Of a DNA stretch of 8,106 nt, positions 1-5,145 are shown piece after piece. Positions within the stretch are counted from its first letter, which is position 1; each line of letters opens with the position of its first letter. A program made the position numbers and the translations under genes. Under the pieces are notes generated by a model, which saw nothing but the letters and a program-made list of their open reading frames with translations, had not been told where the DNA came from and did no database searches. The stretch spans positions 1 to 8,106 of the forward strand of contig CANPWK010000049.1 of NCBI GenBank assembly GCA_947584105.1, given 5' to 3'. The stretch is from an uncultured Bacilli bacterium. Lineage in GTDB: Bacteria; Bacillota_I; Bacilli_A; RF39; UBA660.

Positions 1-177
1 GCAATGGTCTGTAAATATCGATTAAATGGCGATTACATAAAAGACCGTTTTGGAAATTTATTTAAAATAAAAATAAGAGACAATTATATGTATATTTATA
101 ATTATAAAAAAAGAAATTTAACTGATGATTTCTATAAAATAGGAGTTAATTGGATTCGCTATAATAGGGAGTTATAA
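1..177 (+). CDS. C-terminal 58 residues of an unidentified protein
   Basis: An open frame enters from the left edge in phase with base 1 and ends at TAA (175-177). The 58 visible residues are basic and rich in Tyr, Asn and Lys, with alternating hydrophobic and polar stretches (for example NLFKIKIRDNYMYIYNY), suggesting a beta-rich C-terminal domain. No membrane segment and no motif that I recognise is visible. The stop is one base before the ATG of the EEP-family gene, and that gene's Shine-Dalgarno site lies inside this coding sequence, so the two are very probably co-transcribed and translationally linked. I cannot name the family from the fragment; the coding call rests on the unbroken frame and the tight spacing. 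Confidence 0.75.
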   Translation, partial: AMVCKYRLNGDYIKDRFGNLFKIKIRDNYMYIYNYKKRNLTDDFYKIGVNWIRYNREL

Positions 178-178
178 G

Positions 179-901
179 ATGAAGTTATTAGTATTTAATG
201 TACAAAATAAATATCGTTTAGAAGATTATAATGGTATATACCGTAATAAAGATACAGTAAAGGCTTTATCAAGTTTTACTAAGGAACATGATATTGATAT
301 TTTATGCTTACAAGAAGTAGTTGAAAATTATCGTAATCGTTTAGCAGAAAACTTAAAAGATTATAAATTTTATGGTAAGCCTAGAATAGGAAATAATTTT
401 TTTACTAAACATATTGCAAAATTAAAAAAGTTTAATGAATCAGTTAATATATTTACTAATCTTAAGGTTAATTTTGCTCGAAATATTAAATTACCAAATT
501 TGCCAGATTTTATACCTCGAGTTGCTACATTGATTACTGTATCTACATCATTAGGGGATATTACTATTATTAATATTCATCTTTCAGCTTATAATAAAAT
601 TAGTAAAAGAAGACAATTAAAATATATTTTAAAAATTATAAGTAACTTGAATACTAAAGTAATCTTAACAGGTGACTTTAATATGAATGTTAAGAGTAGT
701 TTGTTAAATAAATTTATAGATAGGTTAAATAAAATAGGTATTAATCATTTAAAAATAACAGAGAAAACTTTTAAAAAATCTAAATGTAATTTACCTATTG
801 ATCATATATTTTTATCAAATAATTTAAAAGTTATCAAACTAGAAGTTATAAAAAATGATATAAAATTTAGTGATCATTATCCAATTTTATTAGAATTATA
901 A
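179..901 (+). CDS. Endonuclease/exonuclease/phosphatase (EEP) family protein
   Basis: This 240-residue protein is a metal-dependent phosphodiesterase/phosphatase of the EEP (DNase I-like, exonuclease III-like) fold. The family's motifs appear in order: N7 in LLVFNVQN, the metal ligand E46 in LCLQEV, H134 in INIHLS, D166 and N168 in TGDFN, D208-H209 in PIDHIF, and the terminal D232-H233 in SDHYP. With the catalytic set intact and the length near the minimum for the fold, it should be active. There is no signal peptide or membrane segment, so it is cytosolic. The substrate cannot be read from sequence: DNA, RNA, a nucleotide or a phospholipid headgroup are all family possibilities. The start is supported by GGGAG (167-171), seven bases upstream. 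It sits one base after the previous stop, in an apparent operon. The highly basic, Lys/Asn-rich composition reflects AT-rich codons but would also suit nucleic-acid binding. Confidence 0.88.
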   Translation: MKLLVFNVQNKYRLEDYNGIYRNKDTVKALSSFTKEHDIDILCLQEVVENYRNRLAENLKDYKFYGKPRIGNNFFTKHIAKLKKFNESVNIFTNLKVNFARNIKLPNLPDFIPRVATLITVSTSLGDITIINIHLSAYNKISKRRQLKYILKIISNLNTKVILTGDFNMNVKSSLLNKFIDRLNKIGINHLKITEKTFKKSKCNLPIDHIFLSNNLKVIKLEVIKNDIKFSDHYPILLEL

Positions 902-907
902 ATTATG

Positions 908-916
908 TGGTATAAT
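908..916 (+). promoter_or_regulatory. Extended -10 promoter for the 574-residue gene
   Basis: TGGTATAAT is a perfect extended -10 element (TG, one base, TATAAT at 911-916). No good -35 hexamer lies about 17 bases upstream, as is usual for extended -10 promoters. Transcription would begin near 922-923, giving a leader of roughly 16 bases that begins just before AGGAGG (928-933). It starts seven bases after the EEP stop codon, so the downstream gene can be expressed independently of the upstream operon. Confidence 0.6.
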
Positions 917-938
917 TATTATGTTTTAGGAGGAATTT

Positions 939-2663
939 ATGATTGATAAACATAGTATTGCAGATAGAAAAATAATAAATCAAATAATAGAACTTTATAA
1001 TAGTGGTAATTATGTTACAACTATTAATATGGTTAGCAATTATTTTAGATTTGATAATAAAAATGAAATAGAGGAATATTTAAAACACAATAAGAGTATT
1101 GATGAAAATCAAAGTTCTAAATTAAGTATTATTTTGCAAGAATGGTTAAATTGGAAAAATTTATTAATTATTGATAAAATTTATGCTAAAGATACATCCA
1201 ATTTTGATATATATAAGCCTTATTTTAAAACACCACAGGAATTAGTTGAAGCTTTAGAAAGTAAAATTATTAATAGTGTTTTATCTAAAGAGCAATTAGA
1301 ACGTTTAAAAAAATTCAGTAATGTAATGATTGAACAAATACCAAATCAAGATATTTTAGTTAAAATTATTGATGAATATGAAAATACAGGTAGTTATATC
1401 AAAGTATTAAATATTGTTAATAATAATTTTACTGATTATGTGCAATTAAAAAGTGTTATTTATAACACAATTAAAATTAGTGAACAAGATAGGGAAATTT
1501 TAAGAGATATTTCATACATTTATAAATATATAGATAAAAGTGACATTGCAGGTACAGTTTTTATTGCTATATTAAAAGTAGTATTAAATATGTATGAATA
1601 TTTAGATGAAAAGGTAGTATTCAAGTATTTACAAGAAAAATATAAATATTTTCCAAATTTATTAGATAATCTGAATATTGATAAATATCAAGATAAATAT
1701 TTTTCTTTAAATGATTTAGAAAAATTAAAGGATATTAGTTATAAATTTAAAACAGAATATTTAAGTAATCAAGAGAAAATGGATGAAGAATTAAATAGTA
1801 AATATAATTATTCACATCGGATTTATAATCTATTAGATTTATTAGAATTAGAAAATTTACCAGATATGCAAATTATAGATATGATATTTAATGTTTATAA
1901 ATATAAATTAACTTTTTTGAATTCATGTTTTAATTCTGAAAAAAATTTTTTAAAACAAAAATCTATAGATAAAATAGAAGGGATTTTTGACATGTACTCA
2001 AAGAACCCAACTATTTTATTAAAGAAACCGGTTGATATTGATCAACAACTTAGTTTAGCTAGAACATTAATTAATGATTTTATAAATTCCAAAGATACAA
2101 TTGTTCACTACTGCAATAAAAATAATATAAATAGTTGGGATTTTAAAAATTTAATAAATTTATTAAAATTATATGATAAAGAATTATATGATAAATATAA
2201 GCAATATCAAGCTAATGATAAAGTTATAATTGATATGAAATCCATTTATGAATGTCAGAAAGTATTAGAACAATTAAAAAATAATAAAAAGTTTGATATC
2301 TTGGATTATTTTAATATAACGAAATTGACTTTAAAAGAATGTTTGAAAATCATTAATACTATAAATGATCAAAATAAAAAAGAAGATATTGCCTTATTTA
2401 GAAATTTTTGCAACAAAAATATATTGAATCATGAATTAAATGATAAAGAAATTGAAATATTGTATGATATGAAACATACGTTTTTAATTAAAGATTCTAA
2501 TGGAACGACTAAAGAAGTGTCTGCTACAATGCAGGATAAGAAAAATGTTATTAGATATTTAAAAAATAATGATATTCCTATTTATTCTAAAGTTTATAGT
2601 ATAGCACTAAAAAAATATTTAAGTCATGAGTTAATTATAGATGAACATTATAGAAGAAAATAA
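939..2663 (+). CDS. Unknown 574-residue helical protein with degenerate internal repeats
   Basis: I do not recognise a named family. The protein is soluble, has no signal peptide or membrane helix, and appears almost entirely alpha-helical. Internal repetition is visible: residues 12-70 (IINQIIELYNSGNYVTTINM...) align with 139-195 (ILVKIIDEYENTGSYIKVLN...). Both have the pattern of a hydrophobic helix ending in Y, a short N/T-G/S turn, a Y-hydrophobic helix, an Asn-rich turn, then a third helix. Further weaker copies seem to start near residues 208, 311, 375 (RTLINDFINSKDTIVHYC), 440 (KVLEQLKNNKKFDILDYF) and 534 (KNVIRYLKNNDIPIYSKV). The module resembles a small tri-helical or helix-turn-helix-like unit, so a protein- or nucleic-acid-binding scaffold is possible, but this is inference. 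No catalytic motif is seen. The start is strongly supported by AGGAGG (928-933), five bases before ATG. It has its own promoter and is convergent with the gene ending at 3164. Confidence 0.85.
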   Translation: MIDKHSIADRKIINQIIELYNSGNYVTTINMVSNYFRFDNKNEIEEYLKHNKSIDENQSSKLSIILQEWLNWKNLLIIDKIYAKDTSNFDIYKPYFKTPQELVEALESKIINSVLSKEQLERLKKFSNVMIEQIPNQDILVKIIDEYENTGSYIKVLNIVNNNFTDYVQLKSVIYNTIKISEQDREILRDISYIYKYIDKSDIAGTVFIAILKVVLNMYEYLDEKVVFKYLQEKYKYFPNLLDNLNIDKYQDKYFSLNDLEKLKDISYKFKTEYLSNQEKMDEELNSKYNYSHRIYNLLDLLELENLPDMQIIDMIFNVYKYKLTFLNSCFNSEKNFLKQKSIDKIEGIFDMYSKNPTILLKKPVDIDQQLSLARTLINDFINSKDTIVHYCNKNNINSWDFKNLINLLKLYDKELYDKYKQYQANDKVIIDMKSIYECQKVLEQLKNNKKFDILDYFNITKLTLKECLKIINTINDQNKKEDIALFRNFCNKNILNHELNDKEIEILYDMKHTFLIKDSNGTTKEVSATMQDKKNVIRYLKNNDIPIYSKVYSIALKKYLSHELIIDEHYRRK

Positions 2664-3003
2664 AATTAATATAATAAAATTGTTATAAAACCTTATAGAT
2701 ATTTATGAATAATCAATCCAATATTAAAAGAGAAAAATATATAAAATTATAATATTTTAATAAATTATTAAGAGGCACAAAACAATAATTGTATGTTTGA
2801 TAGTGTAATAGAAATGATCTTAGATAAAGTGAGTAGAGTTGGTAATCTTTCAATAAATGATGGAGAATCAACTCTCAATTGATATATTAGAAAATATAAT
2901 TTGTTATGTAATAGAAAAATAAAAAATATTTGACTTATAATAGATAAAAGCACAATTTTATAAATATAGTGAAAATATACAATTATTTTTTTCTAAATTA
3001 CAA

Positions 3004-3043
3004 AATAAAACTACTTTCAATTTAAATTCAAAGTAGTTTTATT
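3004..3043. terminator. Bidirectional intrinsic terminator, 14-bp perfect stem
   Basis: AATAAAACTACTTT (3004-3017) and AAAGTAGTTTTATT (3030-3043) are perfect reverse complements separated by a 12-base loop. The inner ACTACTTT/AAAGTAGT stem is followed by a T-rich tract on both strands. It can therefore end transcription from the + strand gene stopping at 2663 and from the - strand gene stopping at 3164. It lies about 340 bases past the first stop and 120 past the second. Confidence 0.8.
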
Positions 3044-3061
3044 ATCATTTAATAATTTTTT

Positions 3062-3090
3062 TATAATCATCAATCTAGTGTTCTAAGTAA
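3062..3090 (-). repeat. Possible degenerate third copy of the intergenic element
   Basis: CATCAATCTAGTGTTCTAAGTAA (3068-3090) matches AATCAATCTGGCGCTTAAGGTAA of the copy at 3998-4082 at 16 of 23 positions, with several differences being transitions. It lies on the same side of a terminator hairpin (3004-3043), but the gap between hairpin and box is longer than in the other copies. This may be a decayed copy placed downstream of the 270-residue gene, or coincidence in AT-rich DNA. Confidence 0.3.
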
Positions 3091-3163
3091 ATAAATATGA
3101 TATTTTTTCGATTTAGGTAATAGTTAGTAATAGCGTATATCATTTTATAAAATTTTTAATATT

Positions 3164-3976
3164 TTATTTTTTTACTAAAGTATATCTACTTTTATCAAAC
3201 ATTTGCCATGGAGCAAAATCATTACCTTCTGTATGCCCTGATATAGCAAAGTTTGTAAATCCGTAATTTGCTAAAATTTCTTCATTTTTTTCTAATTGTT
3301 TAATAAGATTTCTAATGACACTTAACCAAATAAAATCTGGTATTGACTGATATTCTTCGGGAATATATTTAGAAAAAACTTCTGAATTTAATCCGATTGA
3401 CTTTAAAAATTCTATTCTTTTTATTCTTGATACTTGATAATCCTTATTACTTATTTGGTAAGTCTGATATTCTTTAAAATTTTCAATATTAATTTTTCTT
3501 AAATCATACCAAGGAATAAAATATCTTTCATGCGTACAAATACTTTTTGAAACTTCTCTTCCATCAAAACCTTTTGAAACAGCATCAATTATGACATCTT
3601 TTCCTAAATCAACACCAACTGATATTCCAGCCCATCTTTCATATCTTTCTGTTGGTTCACTAATTATATTAAATAAAACTAATACTCCAAATGGGTCTTT
3701 TTCTTTGACTTTAATTAAGGTATCATAAAAATTATTATTTTTACCAGTATTTTCTATGCCTAGAATAGGGGACCTACCTTTTAAGGTATCAACTCTATTT
3801 TGAGCAAAGCTATCTAAGTATTCTTTATTGTTTAAATAATCTTCTTCATTTTCTACTAATGTTAAATCTCTTACAGGACTTAATTGCGGAAAAAAATATA
3901 ATAAATTTAACATATCACTTGTTCTATAATATTGCATCATTTTTTGCCTATCATCAATATTATTCATATTTAGCAT
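3164..3976 (-). CDS. Unknown 270-residue soluble protein
   Basis: I do not recognise the family. It has no signal peptide or membrane helix and looks like a mixed alpha/beta globular domain. Features that may be conserved include: YRTSDMLNLLYFFPQLSP (17-34), LDSFAQNRVDTLKGR (54-68), a hydrophobic strand FGVLVLFNI (96-104), GISVGVDLGKDVIIDAVSKGFDGR (117-140), the Cys/His segment SICTHERYFIPWYDLRKI (145-162), a helical region around 213-230, and the end FAISGHTEGNDFAPWQMFDKSRY (243-265). The ordered Gly/Asp/His/Trp/Arg residues suggest an enzyme or ligand-binding fold rather than a structural repeat, but no known active site can be assigned. The start at 3976 has AAGGAG (plus-strand 3987-3992) ten bases upstream; a second Met three codons in is less well spaced. 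It follows the nucleotidyltransferase gene with 108 bases between, including a terminator, so it probably has its own promoter. Confidence 0.85.
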   Translation of the reverse strand: MLNMNNIDDRQKMMQYYRTSDMLNLLYFFPQLSPVRDLTLVENEEDYLNNKEYLDSFAQNRVDTLKGRSPILGIENTGKNNNFYDTLIKVKEKDPFGVLVLFNIISEPTERYERWAGISVGVDLGKDVIIDAVSKGFDGREVSKSICTHERYFIPWYDLRKINIENFKEYQTYQISNKDYQVSRIKRIEFLKSIGLNSEVFSKYIPEEYQSIPDFIWLSVIRNLIKQLEKNEEILANYGFTNFAISGHTEGNDFAPWQMFDKSRYTLVKK

Positions 3977-3997
3977 AGAAAGTCAACTCCTTAAAAT

Positions 3998-4026
3998 ATT
4001 TTATCATAAATTAAAATATATTAAAA
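3998..4026 (-). promoter_or_regulatory. Candidate promoter of the 270-residue gene
   Basis: On the minus strand TTTTAA (4026-4021), 17 bases, then TAAAAT (4003-3998). The -35 is poor, but the same arrangement with the same 17-base spacing occurs in the related copy at 4956-4984. Transcription would start near 3991, at the edge of the AAGGAG site, giving a very short leader. The -35 overlaps the T-tract of the terminator just upstream. Confidence 0.4.
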
Positions 4027-4047
4027 CTCGAACTACAAAGTCCGAGT
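4021..4047 (-). terminator. Intrinsic terminator after the nucleotidyltransferase gene
   Basis: On the minus strand ACTCGGACT, loop TTGT, AGTTCGAGT form a nine-pair stem with one G-U wobble, followed by TTTTAATATATTTT. The plus-strand arms are 4026-4034 and 4039-4047. It stands 38 bases beyond the stop codon at 4085 and should end that transcript. Confidence 0.75.
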
Positions 4048-4084
4048 AACAATCAATCTGGCGCTTAAGGTAAGAGGTATACAA

Positions 4085-4870
4085 CTATTTATTACGTGTT
4101 TTAATAAGAATCCTATAGTCTTTCTCATTTAATAAAACATTTCTTTTTGAATAATTAAATAAATTTTCAACATTTTTTAATAATAAATTTTTATCATTAA
4201 TTATATCTGTAATAGATTTTAGATACATCTGTATAAAATCATTCTCAGGTATTTTATCTTTGTAAAATGATTTTCTATAATTTTCATCAGTATATACTCT
4301 AAAAACCTTTGAAGTTTGAACTTCAGGTAATCCATTTAATTTATGATAAAATTTTCTAATTTTTTCTAACGTTAAATGATATAAATGAATAAAATATGGA
4401 CTATTTTCTTCTGCTGCTATTTTTAATTTTTCCATTCTATTATTAATAATTGACACATATTCTCTTGCATCTTCTTGATCTAATGGAGGTAAGGGTTGTG
4501 AAAATTTTTCCTTTGTATAGTCTTGTAAATGTTTTAAAAATCCTTTTTTATCAAATATTATTTTTGATGTTCCTATAATTGACAACAAAGCATTATTTTG
4601 ATTTTGATAATCATTTTGTATAGATAAATATATATCATCAATAGGTTTTTCAAAATATTCAATTCTTATTCCTTCAATATACGTTGTACCTCTAATTAAA
4701 TGTTTTAAATCATTGCTATCAAAAATAACATGTAAATCAATATCTGAATGTTTGTTATTATAACCAGTTAAAAAACTTCCATAAAAATATATACCTAGCA
4801 CATGTTCATTTTGTAAATATCCCATTTTTTCAATAAATTGATTTATTATAAATAATATATCTTTTTCCAT
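4085..4870 (-). CDS. Nucleotidyltransferase, aminoglycoside-nucleotidyltransferase-like fold
   Basis: The 261-residue protein has an N-terminal polymerase-beta-type nucleotidyltransferase domain and a helical C-terminal domain. The signature runs G31-S32 in IYFYGSFLTGY, then D43 and D45 in HSDIDLHVIF, with E71 in RIEYFEKP as the probable third metal-binding acid. Such enzymes transfer a nucleotide, usually AMP, to a small molecule, protein or RNA; members include lincosamide and aminoglycoside resistance enzymes as well as toxin-antitoxin MNT proteins. The C-terminal helices (about 133-240) fit a substrate-binding domain. The substrate cannot be read from sequence and resistance should not be assumed. 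I chose the ATG at 4870 because AAGGGGG (4877-4883) lies six bases upstream; an in-frame TTG at 4903 has no such site and would place the inverted repeat 4888-4906 inside the gene. The gene is bracketed by the two related intergenic elements and has its own promoter region with several inverted repeats. Confidence 0.85.
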   Translation of the reverse strand: MEKDILFIINQFIEKMGYLQNEHVLGIYFYGSFLTGYNNKHSDIDLHVIFDSNDLKHLIRGTTYIEGIRIEYFEKPIDDIYLSIQNDYQNQNNALLSIIGTSKIIFDKKGFLKHLQDYTKEKFSQPLPPLDQEDAREYVSIINNRMEKLKIAAEENSPYFIHLYHLTLEKIRKFYHKLNGLPEVQTSKVFRVYTDENYRKSFYKDKIPENDFIQMYLKSITDIINDKNLLLKNVENLFNYSKRNVLLNEKDYRILIKTRNK

Positions 4871-4887
4871 ATTAAGCCCCCTTAAGT

Positions 4888-4906
4888 ATATTGATTTTGT
4901 CAATAT
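4888..4906. promoter_or_regulatory. Inverted repeat just upstream of the nucleotidyltransferase RBS
   Basis: ATATTGA, five bases, TCAATAT is a perfect seven-base-arm inverted repeat. It lies five bases upstream of the AAGGGGG ribosome site and downstream of the predicted promoter, so it would be in the leader RNA or serve as a repressor site. Its TTGA...TCAA core recurs at 4923-4944. Confidence 0.45.
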
Positions 4907-4922
4907 TGAAGTGTGTTTTTCT

Positions 4923-4944
4923 AAATTGACAAATATATCAATTT
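4923..4944. promoter_or_regulatory. Second inverted repeat in the nucleotidyltransferase leader
   Basis: AAATTGA, eight bases, TCAATTT is a perfect seven-base-arm inverted repeat sharing the ATTGA/TCAAT core with 4888-4906. Two related dyads between promoter and start codon suggest a transcription factor binding region, although AT-rich DNA produces such dyads by chance fairly often. Confidence 0.4.
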
Positions 4945-4946
4945 CA

Positions 4947-4963
4947 ACTATAAAAATTATAGT
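4947..4963. promoter_or_regulatory. Palindrome overlapping the -10 box
   Basis: ACTATAA, AAA, TTATAGT is a perfect dyad with a three-base centre. It overlaps the TATAAT hexamer (minus strand 4961-4956) proposed for the nucleotidyltransferase gene, a position where a bound repressor would block initiation. Confidence 0.4.
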
Positions 4964-4984
4964 ATAAATTCAAATATTTTAAAA
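4956..4984 (-). promoter_or_regulatory. Candidate promoter of the nucleotidyltransferase gene
   Basis: On the minus strand TTTTAA (4984-4979), 17 bases, then a consensus TATAAT (4961-4956). The -10 is perfect and the -35 weak. Start near 4949 would give a leader of about 80 bases carrying the two ATTGA/TCAAT dyads. The -35 overlaps the T-tract of the upstream terminator, as in the copy at 3998-4026. Confidence 0.55.
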
Positions 4985-5008
4985 CTTGAACTACAAAAGC
5001 CCGAGTTT
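4981..5008 (-). terminator. Intrinsic terminator within intergenic element copy 2
   Basis: On the minus strand AAACTCGGGCT, loop TTTGT, AGTTCAAGTTT pair over eleven positions with one C-A mismatch and two G-U wobbles, followed by TTTTAAAATATTT. The stem is less perfect than in copy 1 but has the same loop sense and T-tract. It would end the WG-repeat transcript, or a short RNA started at the promoter at 5083-5111. Confidence 0.65.
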
Positions 5009-5076
5009 ATTATTAATCTGGTGCGGTTTCAAGAGGGGAGGTGTACTTTTGCATAATTAAGTTAATCATATTTGAT
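4981..5076 (-). ncRNA. Candidate terminator-ended small RNA, about 95 nt
   Basis: A promoter with good spacing (minus strand TTGTCT-17-TATAAT at 5111-5083) predicts a start near 5076, and the intrinsic terminator of element copy 2 ends near 4981. No ORF with a ribosome site lies between. The predicted RNA has a short AT-rich 5' hairpin (AUCA/UGAU), then an apparently unpaired C-rich stretch GUACACCUCCCCUC, the box ACCAGAUU, and the terminator hairpin. C-rich single-stranded loops are a known feature of Gram-positive regulatory RNAs that pair with Shine-Dalgarno sites. ACCUCCC here is complementary over seven bases to GGGAGGU at the WG-repeat gene's ribosome site. Alternatively the segment is simply the 3' region of the WG-repeat transcript or an attenuated leader. 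Confidence 0.4.
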
Positions 5077-5087
5077 AAGTTAATTAT
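5053..5087. repeat. Imperfect inverted repeat
   Basis: ATAATTAAGTTAATCA (5053-5068) and TGATAAGTTAATTAT (5073-5087) pair with one G-G mismatch and one bulged A around a TATT loop. The arms also contain the direct repeat AAGTTAAT. It covers the start region of the proposed small RNA and overlaps its -10 box, so it could be an operator. No T-tract follows on either strand, so it is not a terminator. Confidence 0.35.
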
Positions 5088-5111
5088 AACGTCTTGTTAC
5101 ACAATAGACAA
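5083..5111 (-). promoter_or_regulatory. Promoter driving intergenic element copy 2
   Basis: On the minus strand TTGTCT (5111-5106; four of six consensus bases), 17 bases, consensus TATAAT (5088-5083). It lies 35 bases downstream of the WG-repeat stop codon and points at the CCAGATT box and terminator. It would start transcription near 5076. Confidence 0.5.
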
Positions 5112-5145
5112 TATACTTTGTAATAAAGAAATTTAAAATTATAAA

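Larger units (their letters stand above)
2664..3163. other. 500-base intergenic region between convergent genes
   Basis: No convincing gene is present. All frames are broken repeatedly by stops. The only notable stretch is a + strand frame of 36 codons at 2772-2879, with a less AT-biased composition and residues such as SVIEMILDKVSRVGNLSIND. It ends at TGA and continues open for about 16 more codons after the stop. It lacks a Shine-Dalgarno site and could be a decayed gene fragment or chance. The right part contains a strong hairpin terminator (3004-3043) and a possible degenerate copy of the intergenic element seen at 3998 and 4956. Confidence 0.7.
3998..4082 (-). repeat. Intergenic element copy 1 (box, terminator, promoter)
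   Basis: This segment aligns with 4956-5046 along nearly its full length. From the -10-like hexamer through the hairpin's first arm (3998-4039) there are only about six mismatches in 42 positions; the match then continues through CCGAGT, the box AATCTGGCGC (4055-4064) and the edge GGTATAC. In - strand order it reads CCTC-rich edge, CCAGATT box, terminator hairpin, promoter-like segment. It fills most of the gap between the nucleotidyltransferase and the 270-residue gene, starting three bases after the former's TAG. Confidence 0.75.
4956..5046 (-). repeat. Intergenic element copy 2 (box, terminator, promoter)
   Basis: This is the partner of the copy at 3998-4082, with the same order of parts: edge GTACACCTCCCC in minus-strand sense, box CCAGATT (AATCTGGTGC on plus, 5015-5024), hairpin 4981-5008, then the TTTTAA-17-TATAAT segment. 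It lies between the WG-repeat gene and the nucleotidyltransferase gene. Differences from copy 1 are mostly single substitutions plus small indels near AAAGC and around GGTTTC. Confidence 0.75.

Noticed and set aside
2931..2941. Promoter at TTGACTTATAAT near 2930
   Set aside because: The -35-like and -10-like hexamers are almost adjacent, with no 16-18 base spacer, and no gene follows on the + strand.
2768..2953. A 61-codon minus-strand open frame
   Set aside because: It has no ribosome site, its hydrophobic Leu/Ile/Phe-rich content is typical of an antisense reading of AT-rich DNA, and it lies just beyond the terminator for that strand without a promoter.
4005..4085. A tRNA or tRNA-like gene suggested by GTTCGAGT and GTTCAAGT
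   Set aside because: The GTTCRAG sequence belongs to the 3' arm of the terminator hairpin; no matching T-stem, acceptor stem or D-arm can be formed around it.
4871..4903. An 11-codon longer N-terminus of the nucleotidyltransferase from a TTG at 4903
   Set aside because: No ribosome site precedes it. The extension would contain the AAGGGGG site and an inverted repeat, and the ATG at 4870 is well spaced.
3998..5046. Integron attC sites in the duplicated intergenic element
   Set aside because: No RYYYAAC/GTTRRRY core pair and no long imperfect inverted repeat across the element; the only fold seen is the short terminator hairpin.
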